From positions 247-25,504 of the forward strand of contig QAXH01004782.1 of assembly GCA_004335635.1 (NCBI GenBank): DNA of 25,258 nucleotides, given 5' to 3'. Numbering within the stretch: the stretch's first letter is position 1; each line of letters opens with the position of its first letter. The notes beneath the pieces are model-generated. The model was not told the DNA's origin. It worked only from the letters and a program-made list of their open reading frames with translations, and ran no database searches. The translations under genes and the position numbers were made by a program. Positions 1 through 10,386 of the stretch are shown piece after piece. The DNA comes from Chloromonas sp. AAM2 (taxonomy: Eukaryota; Chlorophyta; Chlorophyceae; Chlamydomonadales; Chlamydomonadaceae).

Positions 1-805
1 GGGTGGTCAGCAGCCCAGCTGCCAGGGTGGTCAGCAGCCCAGCTGACACGGTGGTCAGCAGCCCAGCTGCCGGGGCGTTCAGCAGCCCAGCTGCCAGGGC
101 GGGTAGCAGCCCAGCTGGCATGGCGATCAACAGCCCAGCTGCCAGGGCGGTCAGCAGACCAGCTGGCACGGCAATCAGCAGCCCAGCTGCCAGGGCGTTC
201 AGCAGCCCAGCTGCCAGGGCGGTCAGCAGCCCATCTGACACGGTGGTCAGCAGCCCAGCTGCCAGGGCGGGTAGCAGCCCAGCTGCCAGGGCGGGTAGCA
301 GCCCAGCTGCCAGGGCGGTCAGCAGCCTAGCTGACACGGTGGTCAGCAGCACAGCTGGCACGGCGATCAGCAGCCCGGCTGGCACGGCGATTAACAGCAC
401 AGCTGGAATTGCGTTCAGCAGCCAAGCTGGCACGGCGTTCAGCAGCCGAGCTCGCACGGCAATCAACAGCCCAGCTGCCAGGGCGGTCAGCAGCCAAGCT
501 GCCAGGGTGGTCAGCAGCCAAGTTGGGAGGGCGGTCAGCAGCCAAGCTGCCAGGGCATTCAGCAGCCCAGGTGCAAGGGCGATCAACAGCCCAGCTGGCA
601 CAGCGTTCAGCAGCCCGGCTGGCTCGGCGATTAACAGCCCAGCTGGAATTGCGTTCAGCAGCCAAGCTGGCACAGAGTTCAGCAGCCGAGCTCGCACGGC
701 AATCAACAGCCCAGCTGGTAGGGCAGTCAGCAGCCAAGCTGGCAGGGCGGTCAGCAGCCAAGTTGCCAGGGCAGTCAGCAGTCAAGCTGCCAGAACGGAC
801 AGCAA
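1..805. repeat. 24-bp minisatellite array
   Basis: About 33 imperfect tandem copies of a 24-bp unit built around GGTCAGCAGCCCAGCTGCCA; successive CAGCAGCC motifs lie 24 bp apart. The array begins before the left edge. Because 24 is a multiple of three, long stretches stay open in several frames. One + frame reads an 8-residue SSPAARAV-type repeat, another + frame an AAKL/ARRS-type repeat, and the - strand is open as well, so the open frames are not evidence for a protein. The + frame with SSPA repeats continues past the array to a TGA at 1359-1361 and has no upstream start in the window. Confidence 0.9.
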
Positions 806-1361
806 CCTCAGCACCACAAACAGCCCTGCCCCAGCCATGCTTGAGGTCACGTCAGCGCCACCCATGTTGGTCCCGACCCACACTCATTTGCGGAGCAAGG
901 GCAGCCAGCAGCAGTCTCTTGCAGCCGGCAGCAGTGCACATCAAGGCACAATGGCCCAGCAGCGGACGGCTGGTGCACGCTATGACAGCGTGGCCACCAT
1001 GACCTTTGCCACCAGTGGCCTTGCCTTAGGCCCACACCGCCAAAGTCGGCTCAGGGAAAGCAGGTCACCAACTGGCAATGGCAGCACCGCAGGCTCATTG
1101 CAGGATTCTGGCAGGGCCAGGCAGTGGGATGGGCCCATGGAGCTTCGGCCAGACTGGTGGCGGCTGGCTGGGGCCAGTGAGGGCTGGCAGTTGCCCAGTG
1201 GGAGCTGTGTGGCAGTCGCAGCTGTCCTGCACAACCTGGCGGTGCAGGAGGCAGCATCCAACGCAGTACACACACCAAACGGCACTGGCCCAGTCAGGCC
1301 ATTTGCCCCATTTCTAGTAAACTTCTTCAAGCGCCAATCGCGCAAGCGGCCGTGGTTTTGA
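806..1361 (+). other. Open frame after the minisatellite, possible DDE transposase remnant
   Basis: The frame that reads the 24-bp repeats stays open for about 185 further codons and ends at TGA 1359-1361. Its distal part contains a tryptophan-containing stretch followed about 20 residues later by VAVAAVLHNLAVQEA (around 1210-1255). This resembles the closing 'AACVLHN' helix of PIF/Harbinger-type (DDE_Tnp_4) transposases. No catalytic acidic residues can be placed, and no upstream exon is visible. It could be the decayed 3' end of a transposon or a chance open frame. I see no splice signals that make it part of a convincing gene. Confidence 0.2.
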
Positions 1362-1949
1362 AATCACGCAAGGTCACATGTGTCTGAGTCACATGCGGCG
1401 TGCCTTGGAAACTGTGTGTTTTGCAGAGGTGCAGCAGCAAACAATGCTACGCACGTGCGCAATTCACAAGAGAGAATGGGTATTGCCTTGACATCGATAC
1501 GACAACCAGATGCTTTCATCTGTGCAAATCAAAGTGTTCTTTATTCTGAGCAGGCGATGGACCTCAAGAGATGGCTTTGGGCTGCAGCCCACCTGTGGGT
1601 GCAAACTGCAAAGCCGTGCGTTTTCTGGCAATGGCAGAGTGGAAGGGCTGATAAAGCTATTGCTTTCCCTGCTGAACAGACCCATGGAAAGCTCTTGAAT
1701 CCTTGGCATTCCATGTCAGTGGGCGCCTCAGACCGCCTGATATGAAGCCAGACAAGTGGCGAGCGGTCAGGTAGAGCTTGGATTGAATACAGTCCATCAG
1801 TGCGACAAGGACATACCGCTGTGACATGCCTGAAGGCCTGAATTGCCTGTGGGGTATCTTGTAGCATACGAACAGGGTTATGGAAGCACAGGCAAGGAGC
1901 AATGGATCTTTGAGTTGAAATGCAACAATGCTTCCAGGCCATACAGAAC
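1362..1949. other. Intergenic, no gene recognised
   Basis: I found no supported coding segment. Around 1861-1900 a segment (ACAGGGTTATGGAAGCACAGGC) recurs with two or three changes at about 2487-2510, on the far side of the 90-bp array, so the array sits between two copies of the same flank. A stretch near 1815-1845 (GCTGTGACATGC...AAGG..CCTGAAT) also resembles 20990-21022 in an intron of the cyclophilin gene, which suggests a dispersed repeat. Confidence 0.5.
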
Positions 1950-2455
1950 GTGGCCTGCGAGCTTATCACTGTCAACAGCCAACCCAGTCACTGAGTGAGC
2001 CTTTGTTTAAGGACATCTTGTAGGACAGGCTTTTGGACATGCAGAACTTGGTTTGCAAGCTTATTACTGTCAATAGCCAAACCAGTGCGCTTTTGTTTAA
2101 GGACATCTTGTAGGACATGCTTTCGGACATGCAGAACTTGGTTTGCGAGCTCATCACTGTCAATAGCCAAACCAGTGAGCCTTTGTATTAGGACATCTTG
2201 TAGGACAGGCTTTCGGACATGCAGAACTTGGTTTGCGAGCTTATCACTGTCAATAGCCAAATCAGTGCGCTTTTGTTTAAGGACATCTGGTAGGACATGC
2301 TTTCGGACATGCAGAACTTGGTTTGCGAGCTTATTACTGTCAATAGCCAAATGAGTGCGCTTTTGTTTAAGGACATCTTGTAGGACATGCTTTCGGACAT
2401 GCAGAACTTGGTTTGCGAGCTTATCACTGTCAATAGCCAAACAAGTGAGCCTTTG
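1950..2455. repeat. 90-bp tandem repeat, about 5.5 copies
   Basis: The motif GGACATCTTGTAGGACA starts at 2011, 2101, 2191, 2281 (with one change) and 2371, exactly 90 bp apart. Partial units extend the array at both ends. Copies differ at scattered positions. The period is 30 codons, so both strands stay open for long stretches. The - frame reads a repeated LANQVLHVRKHVLQDVLKQK-like segment and a + frame reads a Cys/Arg-rich one. In the - frame most differences between copies change the amino acid (D/N, K/E, H/P, Q/P), so I see no sign of selection on a protein. There are no spacers, so it is not a CRISPR array. Confidence 0.9.
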
Positions 2456-3135
2456 CAAATTGTTATGTAGGGCATTTGTAGGATACAAACAGGGTTACGG
2501 AAGCACAGGCCATTGGCTATGGCCTGCAAAGCTTGCCCTGGCATCCGAACACTGTCACAAAACATGTCATTGCAGGACATATAACTGTTCGGGGCTTTTT
2601 TTCCACGCATTCACATAGGACCGGGATCGGGATAGGACCGGGCGAGTATCATTGTGTGGAAGCTTGTGAAACGTTGCTGCTGTAACCGTTTTGTCATGCC
2701 ATGTAGGAAGCAGGGACGAGGAATTGAACGATTACTCGCATGAGGCCGTGACCATTCATGACCATGATGTGCAAGGCTGCCTTTAACATTGGTACACATG
2801 AATTTCACGGTGTAGTTCGTTCTATGAGCATTCATCTTTGAAATTCGCCAGGTTCCAGTGAATTTCAAGAAGGACCTCACCGCCAGGTGCTGAAAGGTTG
2901 TCTCTTCTGTCATTGTAACCCTGTGTTCTGTTGCGTGTATGCCTGGCGCCTTCCACAGCAACGCAGCTTCCACAGCAACGCACACCCAGCAGGTATGCAT
3001 AAAAAGACGCGTACATAACAATGTGGCTACGTAGGCACATGCTTCTAAAGTGACATCTTCTAGCCTTCCCTCATGGCCCTCTAGTTATAGGGGTGACGTT
3101 CTGCACAACCAGCGTAACTCAGGATTGTATCAAGC
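2456..3135. other. Region upstream of the MnmG gene, no gene recognised
   Basis: No supported coding segment. It holds the right-hand copy of the sequence that also flanks the 90-bp array on the left (about 2480-2510). Small internal duplications are visible (GGACCGGGATCGGGATAGGACCGGG at about 2618-2642 and CTTCCACAGCAACGCA twice at about 2950-2981). The promoter and 5' UTR of the gene starting at 3136 should lie here, but I cannot point to a convincing TATA box. Confidence 0.5.
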
Positions 3136-6100
3136 ATGACCGCAAGTCTGAGGCAGATCGCAACTGATGATTTGTCCGTTTCCAAACTCGCCGCCAAACG
3201 GCTGCAGTTATGTCGCAAATGTATGGTTATGCCACACCAGATGGGAGGCTCAGGGTTAGCCGGAAGAATGCTTGGAGCGCATACCCCGCCGGTTGTACGG
3301 GCGGCGAGCAAGTGCCGGTCAAGAGACCTAGTTGCACCACATTGGTCCAGAGAACAAGCACCACCCGCAACACAGAGTGCGGATTCTGTTGCTACTGCTC
3401 CAGCGCACGTAGTTCGCCGCCGCAGCTCTCGCCCAGTAAGTAGCATCAGGTGACTCTTGCATGTGGACAGAGCTGCTATGCTATGCGGATGGGCAAACCG
3501 CTGCAGAGCCGCACATAGACCTGTGATATTGAACAGAAGTTAATTTCTCGAGCCAGTGCATGGTTATCTCTGTTGCAGCATGCTCGCCTCGTCACCCGTG
3601 CTTCAGTGGTGGACAACAATTGCTTGGACAGCAGCCCTCAGCTGCCCCAGTGGTACGATGAGGAGGACTACGATGTCATTGTGGTGGGCGGAGGCCATGC
3701 AGGGTGCGAGGCAGCGCTGGCTGCCGCACGCATGGGCAGCAAGACACTCCTCCTCACACTGAACCTGGACAGGATTGCATGGCAGGTGAGCAAGGCCTGC
3801 ACAGAGGCAGCAAGCAAGGCCAGTGACCCTTGTCTACCCTTGAACCTGGCAGGCATCGCATCAGGCACCAGCTCACAAAGAGGGCATGCCTGTCTCCTGT
3901 GAGGTGGCAATCCCAACAGCCCTTCCTGTACAAACGCATCACCATGGCTACCTGCCACGATCACATTGCCTCCTGACCTGCTAACCCTTTGCAGCCCTGC
4001 AATCCTGCCGTGGGTGGGCCTGCCAAGAGCCAGCTGGTGCATGAGTGCGATGCACTCGGCGGCGAGATTGGGAAAATGGCGGACCGATGCTATCTGCAGA
4101 AACGGGTACTCAACAGGTCCAAGGTGACAACATTGCACAACACACACGACCAGCAGTGCGGGCAACATTGGCTTTACCAGTTCAGAGCACACAATGCCAA
4201 TTAACAGATGTTGATGACCACTACTCGAGGCATTTGGTGCCTGTGTGCTCTGTCTGTTGGCTATGCAGACTTCAGCAGCCAGGGGCAGGGTAGAGTTGTA
4301 ACACTGGGCAAGAAGCTTTTTTTGGGGGACCTCAAGCGTGCGGTTTGCACACATGTACGTGCAGGGGCCTGCCGTGTGGGCGCTGCGGGCTCAGACAGAC
4401 AAGCTGGAGTATGCACGTGTCATGCGGGGGGTGCTGGAGAGCACACCCAACCTGCAGCTGCGCGAGGTGGGCCTGCATGTGGTTAGGCAGTGCACTCGCC
4501 TGATTCATTGAATACGAGGTTGAGTCCATGACGCCCTCAGTATATCCCGTACGGCCAAATGAACGTGCCTCCCTTGTGAGTTTTGTCCGCAGTGTGGTAT
4601 GTGGTTCTTGTGTTGCTGCGCTGCACAGGGCATGGCCACAGGTCTGGACATAGGCCCAAACGACGAGGTGCGCGGCGTCAAGACTTACTTTGGCATCACC
4701 TTCAAGTGCAGGGCCGCGGTGCTCACCACAGGCACCTTCATGAACGGCACTATCTGGGTGGGCAGGCAGTCCATGTCAGCGGGCAGGTGAGGGGCAGGGC
4801 AGGGGCACAGGGGACTGCTGTGCTGCTGCAAGGCAACCCTGGCTTGAATTGAGGTGAACCCTGCATACGGGTCACTGCTATGGACACGGGTCATGCCGAG
4901 CCCTGTGCGCATCCCAGTATTGGCATCCCAGTCAAGCCATTGGCTGCCGTCTAAGCTATACTGTTGATTAGGTTCTCGGCTTCATTACAGCACAGGGCAA
5001 CTAGCAATTCCTGCATTCAGCAGCTAGAGCCTGCGCGGCTGATGCGACACCATGCTACCCTGCCTACAGCTGGCCTGCATCTTTGCTTGATTGCTCACAC
5101 ACCCTGTGTGAGTGGGCTGGCACTGATCCGGAAGCTCATGTCGGCTGCTGGTTGTGGTCTGCCCTGCTTCAGTGCGGTTGTTGCTGCGCTGCTTGTGTGC
5201 TCCAGGGCCGGCGAGGCTGCCTCCGTGGGCATGACTGAGGAGCTGGTGTCGCTGGGCTTTGAGACGGACAGGCTCAAGACGGGCACACCGGCGCGCGTGG
5301 ACTCGCGCAGCGTGAACTTCTCAAAGCTGGAGGCACAGCCAGGTGCGTGACGGTTAGGCATGGATGAGCATAGCTCGCACGGCCTGCTACAACACACAGG
5401 CAGGAGAGGGCTAGTGCCTGTGTAGGAGAGGGGTGCTCAGCTCACTGTGAGCGGAACACCGAAGTGCGTTGGCAAGTGCACATTGCATGAGACTGGGGTT
5501 GTGTGCACACAACAGGCAAGAGGCAGCAGGCAAGACAAGGCAGGGGTGCCTGTTGAGGCGGCCTGCAAGCAGTGCTAATGGCATGGCGTGTGCATGCGCA
5601 TGCTAGGACGTATTGAGCACGAACCGCATGAGTCTGACTAGGCCAGCCTTTCTCACAACCAGGCTGCACGCCAGTGTTGCGTGTGTTCAGGCAGGCCACC
5701 GCACAGTGTGGCGTGTGTCAGGTGCAGCAAGTGTTGCCTGCTGCCACTGTGCTGGGGCATGCAGGTGACGAGGACGTGCGTTGGTTCAGCTTTGACCCCG
5801 ACGCGTACGTGGAGCGGCCGCAGATGGCCTGCCACCTCACGTACACAACACCAGAGACACACAAACTGATCAGGGAAAACCTAAAAGAAACGCCTATCTA
5901 CGGGTGAGCCAAACTCAGTCGTCGTTTGGCAGGAGGTTTGGCCCATACACAGGGATTTGGCTGGCCTTGAACGGGGACACCCGAGCTCACAACAACCACT
6001 GGAGCTTGTCATTGGTTCAGGTGGCTTGCTTATGCTTTCACCCAGTATTGGCACGACCACCCGTTGCACAGGTTCTGAGGTTACCGTCTTGCCTGCGTTG

Positions 6101-9048
6101 CAGTGGGTGGGTTGACAGCAAGGGCCCCCGCTACTGCCCGTCCATCGAAGACAAGATTGTTCGGTTTGCCGACAAGAGCAGCCACCAGATCTTCCTGGAG
6201 CCCGAGGGGCGCAGCACGCCCGAGCTGTACGTGCAGGGCTTCTCCACCGGGCTGCCGGAGCGGTTGCAGCTGGCGCTGCTGCACACGCTGCCGGGGCTGG
6301 AGCAGTGCAAGATGCTGCGGCCTGCATACGCAGTAGAGTACGACTACCTGCCCGCGCACCAGGTGAGACTTACATGAAACTTTTTACTTCAAGTATCAAC
6401 AATTGAGCATGCAGTGAAGCTTCAGGCGTTGTGTGCATGTTAGGCCGGTGGCCTACGTTGGTTGCATTTCCCCATAAACGAAGCAGCTGGGCAGAAAATC
6501 CATCCCGTTTGTTCTCAAGTCATGCATGCCATTCGCAGGCTGCAGCTTCCGTGCTGATGTCGCCATATGACACCCAATGCTTCACAATTGCCCGCAATCG
6601 CATGCAGTGTCTGAACACGCTTGAGACGAAGCGCATCCGCGGCCTGTTCTTCAGCGGCCAGCTGAACGGCACCACGGGCTACGAGGAGGCGGCGGCACAG
6701 GGACTGCTAGCGGGCATCAATGCGGCAAAGAGGGCACAGGAAAAGGTGGGCAGCGGCTGATAGTCGAGGAATAGTGAGCCAACGGCATTAAAAAAATGTT
6801 TGCCAGTTCTGGGACAATTTGACAGGTTTGTGTGGTGACTGTTCGTGGTGACTGGTGGCGTTCGTTTTCTTTTTTTCTGCGTCGCCAAGCCTGTAGTTGT
6901 GCAAGGAGCGGAGCGGCCCTGCTCAGTGCACCCCTCTCAGCGCGGGGGATTGGGGAGCCCATGATTCGTTATGGCTGCTCCTCTGGCGTCTGCTGCTGCT
7001 GTGGTCGCAACGGCGATCTTGCATGCAGCTGCTGAAACTCTGTATCTTTGGCTTGAGCTCGGTGCACCGAGGTGGCGCTCGATCGATTTCCAGCCTCAAT
7101 GCGCTGTGATCCGCCGCCATGTACCCTGACCTGTGCAGGCGCCCGTGAGCCTTGGCCGCGACACGAGCTACCTGGGCACACTGGTGGATGACCTGGTTAC
7201 CAAGGACCTGAGGGAGCCATACCGCATGCTTACAAGCAGGTGAGGACCGGTGCAGCGCACCATAGTTGTGACCGGGCCGGCAAATGATCTCGCAACAAGT
7301 CAAGGCGCTCGGATTCCGATCGTGAAGTGTTCTTTTTCATTCAACTGAAATTGGCTGACAAGCCTTGGATGCCCAACAGGCTCTTGCGTTGCAATTCAGG
7401 AAATGCTTTGCTTGCGCCCTGCTGCACGGAATGCGTGCATGGTCACGGCATGCTGCTGTATGCTTGGTGCACAGGTCTGAGTACCGCCTGTTGCTGCGGG
7501 CGGACAACGCAGACCGGCGCCTGACCCCCATGGGCCGCGACATAGGCCTCATAGACGACAGGCGGTGGCGCATGTACACGGAGAAGCAGGTAAAGGGAAT
7601 AGAGGGAACTGATGTGAGCTGTTGCCAGAGCTGTACAGGAGCACCATTCACTGCCCACACTGCCCACAACTGTTTGGAACTTACTTGGCTCGTTACACTA
7701 TCATACATGATACCATTGTCGTGAGACATGCACATGCATACTGTGCCTTGGACTTCATGTTTTGGCAGGTCAAGCATGGTTGATGGGCATCTGCAACGCA
7801 TGCGTGTGTAACGGCAAAGCACGGCGTTGAATGCAGGATGAAAAGCAATATCATATTGAGTTGGCCGGCGAAGTCTGTTGCAGCTGGCATAGCTTTATCA
7901 GCGTATGACCGTAACCCAACGGTGTGCCGTTGCCTTGAAGGCTCGCATCAAGGCGGAGTCCCAGCGGCTGTCGGGCGTGCGCCTGTCCGAGTCCAGCCCC
8001 GCGGTGCAGGAGGCGGGGCGCCTCAGCGACCAGCAAGTGCTCAGGCCAGCCACACTAGAGGAGCTGCTCAGGAGACCACATGTGCACTACAGGTGAGCGC
8101 ATGACCATTGAAAGGCAGGTCCTGAGCCTATTCTGTCTGCATCTCTGTCTCCCGTTTTCATGATCATGAGTGAGCAGGTCAGTGCCAGGAAGAAGGCGTG
8201 TCAACCCTGCATGCATTCACACTCAGATTTTAACTGTCTGACCAGTTGCATTGTTGCTGTCTGCATGGCGTTCAGCCACAAGGCAAGACGCCTGGTCGCG
8301 TACAGCCAGGACGTGCACTGTCCCGTCTGTATGAAGGAAGCTGTTTATGCAGGCAGCAAACCTCCCCCCTGTTTCCTATCTGAGCACCTCAACCTTCTAA
8401 CCATAGCTTCCCTTCTTGTGCAAAGTGTGTTGATTGCCCCAGCTGAGCATTGTACGGTCTGACTATTGCTTTCCATTCTGTGCGCAGTCTGCTGGATCGT
8501 CACGGCCTGGGTTCATCTGAGCTGAGCAGCCCTGAGAAGGAGGCGGTTGAAATCGACATCAAGTACGCTGGGTTCATCGCCAGGCAGGAAAAGCAGGTGA
8601 GCGGGCCAACGGTTCAGTCAATCTCCCTGGCAAACGGGAAGCAGTAACAGAGATTTCGCATCATCCTGTGCATGAGTCTGAGGACACCATGTCACGTGTC
8701 CTGAATGCAATGCATGAAGTACTTGAGGGTTGGTTGCAGGTGTGCTGAAATTGACCCTGCTTGTTGCCTGATGTGCAGTTGGAACAGCTGGCATCCAAGG
8801 CCTCCCGCAAGCTGCCTGCCGACCTAGACTACTCATCTATTGCTACACTCAGCTTGGAAGCCAGGGAGAAGCTGAGCAAAGTGCAGCCTAGGGACATTGG
8901 GCAGGCATCCAGAATAGGCGGTGTCAACCCAGCGGACATCAGTGCGCTGTTAGTTCACCAGGAAATGGCAAGAAGAAAAGCTGAGAAGAACGCTGTCTTG
9001 AAGCAGGAAGGCGTGGCTGCTTTGAAGCAGGAAGGCGTGGCTGCTTGA
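3136..9048 (+). CDS. tRNA uridine-5-carboxymethylaminomethyl modification enzyme MnmG/GidA (MTO1-like), organelle-targeted
   Basis: FAD-dependent partner of MnmE/MSS1 in modifying wobble uridine 34 of organellar tRNAs (family knowledge). Fourteen exons by hand: 3136-3435, 3579-3785, 3995-4123, 4365-4466, 4629-4786, 5206-5342, 5765-5903, 6104-6362, 6608-6745, 7139-7239, 7475-7589, 7941-8092, 8488-8596, 8779-9048. All phases agree, giving 771 aa against about 630 in bacteria. Residues 1 to about 125 are an Arg/Ala/Ser-rich extension, likely a mitochondrial or plastid transit peptide. Dinucleotide-binding GGGHAG is at 137-142. [12 protein letters not shown] (Cys171) and [11 protein letters not shown] (Cys402) retain both cysteines known from E. 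coli MnmG. The second family signature, [16 protein letters not shown], is at 494-509. The helical C-terminal domain is complete ([10 protein letters not shown] near the end), followed by a duplicated LKQEGVAA tail. The start is the ATG at 3136. The exon 12 acceptor (7940/7941) was chosen because it restores bacterial spacing. Intron 9 carries one arm of a dispersed hairpin element. Confidence 0.95.
6798..6817 (+). repeat. Single arm of the GTTTGCCAGTTCTGGGACAA element
   Basis: Inside MnmG intron 9 (6746-7138) the sequence GTTTGCCAGTTCTGGGACAA is identical to the left arm of the complete hairpin at 17739-17852, and it also follows an A-tract. No inverted partner arm is visible in this intron, so it looks like a solo arm or decayed copy. 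Confidence 0.75.
9000..9047 (+). repeat. 24-bp tandem duplication at the MnmG C terminus
   Basis: TTGAAGCAGGAAGGCGTGGC plus GCT occurs twice in direct succession just before the stop codon, so the last 16 residues are LKQEGVAA twice. The duplication lies beyond the conserved fold and keeps the frame. It is probably a recent slippage event. Confidence 0.8.
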
Positions 9049-10001
9049 TGTTTCTCGCCGGATGACTGCTGCAGGCTTTCAATGCCAGGCTGCTTTGCAT
9101 CGCGTGGGTACCAGAGCCACACCCGTCTGTTCTACTTGATATGTGGGATAACTAATCTGACTCCTACCCATTTGGCACTTCTATATATGGTACAGTCACT
9201 ACTTGTGCCTTAGACTTCATCAGCAGGATCTGGAACTAGGGCTCTTTGCAAAGTTTGCAGCGGTTTGAAAAGAGGCTCTAGAACCCGACAGACAAAGACC
9301 ACATGTTAGCACCAACATGCAGCACTGTTGCCACCATGGTCTGCACAAACAGCTTGCGTCACAAACTTTTCCTCCTTTGCAACCTAGCCGTGGAAGCATG
9401 ATATTCAGGCGGTTATGCGATTTTCTGGATTTTTCCCCAAGGTGTCATGACTCTGGGGATGTGTCGGTACGCAGGGACGACACTGACTCATCGCCTGCCA
9501 TCACTCGGCATCGGGGTATTGATGGCTGCAATGTTTCTCTTCTTGCGTCGTATGATGGCGAGCTCACGCACTGGCCACTGTGGGGGCGATTTGCCGTTAT
9601 TCATTCAGTTATGCTGGCAGCCGACCGCATGCAGATGAAGAAGGCGTTGGCCTACTGGGGAGTTGCATGCATGCGGCAGTACCTACTGTGTAAGCAGCAT
9701 TCCGGCATAAAAAATTCTCTCTCTCTCTCTCTCTCTGTGTCTCTCTCTCTCTGTCTCTCTCTCTCTATCTGCATGAAGGCGATTTTGGCATGTTCAGAGA
9801 GAATTGGAGACATGGCAAGCAGAAGGAGTTGTGGCAAATTCCTGGAGGCGTGACGGTTGTACCCAGGTTGCCATTCCTGACGGGCTCTCCGAACTTCCAG
9901 ACTGCACATGTGCAGTCTGATACAAGTGTGTTGGCCTGATATTTGCAGGCAGGTGGAAGGCCCAACTGAGTAATCCAGGGCAGGACACTCACACCACCAA
10001 A
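9049..10001. other. 3' flank of the MnmG gene, intergenic
   Basis: No supported gene. The first TGTAA (the usual algal polyadenylation signal) after the MnmG stop is at 9689-9693, about 640 nt downstream, so the 3' UTR may be long or use another signal. TGTGCCTTAGACTTCAT near 9206 nearly matches a sequence at about 7741 in MnmG intron 11. A CT microsatellite is listed separately. Confidence 0.5.
9716..9768. repeat. CT/AG microsatellite
   Basis: An uninterrupted-looking run of CT dinucleotides with a few TGTGT/TGTC/TATC interruptions over about 53 bp. It creates a Ser/Leu-only frame on + and an Arg/Glu-only frame on -, both artefacts. Confidence 0.95.
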
Positions 10002-10096
10002 GCTTGCCAGTTCTGGGACAACTCCTGGGAGTAACACTGGAACCATGTAACAGGTTCTAGTGTCAGGCGCAAAAAACTGTCCCAGAACTGGCAAAC
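10002..10096. mobile_element. Short fold-back/MITE-like element, copy A
   Basis: A 95-bp element whose ends are inverted repeats: TTGCCAGTTCTGGGACA at about 10004-10020 and TGTCCCAGAACTGGCAA at about 10079-10095. A second inverted pair lies inside: CACTGGAACC and GGTTCTAGTG around a short loop (about 10035-10062). The whole unit can therefore fold into one long hairpin. The same arms are found at 17739-17852. No protein is encoded and no clear target-site duplication is visible. It could be a non-autonomous DNA transposon or a small-RNA hairpin. Confidence 0.7.
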
Positions 10097-10386
10097 ATCA
10101 ACTCGCAGCAGTTGTCAACTCGAAGATGTTGCTGTGCTGAAACGGATCAGCAAGGTTGTATACCTGGTGACTGGCTCAGCAATACACACACTTGAGAACG
10201 TGAAAAAACCACCAAACTACCATCAGGTTCCGGGGACACTCGAGGCCCCGCTGTGAGCCTCCAATAGTGATGCACCTTGCTCGCTCGCCGGCATCGGCGT
10301 GCAGCGCGCACAGTTACTGCACTCTGCATCTCAGATGACTAAATAAGGTGCTAGGGTGAGAGCAGCAGGGCTTTCCTTGGAACAAC
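10097..10386. other. Upstream region of the kinase gene
   Basis: No gene. An AT-rich ACTAAATAAGG stretch at about 10338-10348 lies roughly 40 bp before the ATG and could be a weak TATA-like element, although that would leave a very short 5' UTR. The start context AACAACATGG is favourable. Confidence 0.35.

Noticed and set aside
1..805. 24-bp repeats as a CRISPR array
   Set aside because: Units are contiguous, with no unique spacers, and diverge gradually; this is a minisatellite.
1988..2488. Protein of 30-residue helical repeats on - in the 90-bp array
   Set aside because: Open on both strands because 90 is a multiple of three; most differences between copies change the residue, including to proline, and no start, splice site or flanking coding sequence fits.
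4208..4300. TTGATGA in MnmG intron 3 as another snoRNA
   Set aside because: No CTGA at a suitable distance and no terminal stem.
9317..9853. 178-codon open frame on +
   Set aside because: It contains the CT microsatellite (a long Ser/Leu run), has no recognisable motif and no exon-like third-position bias.
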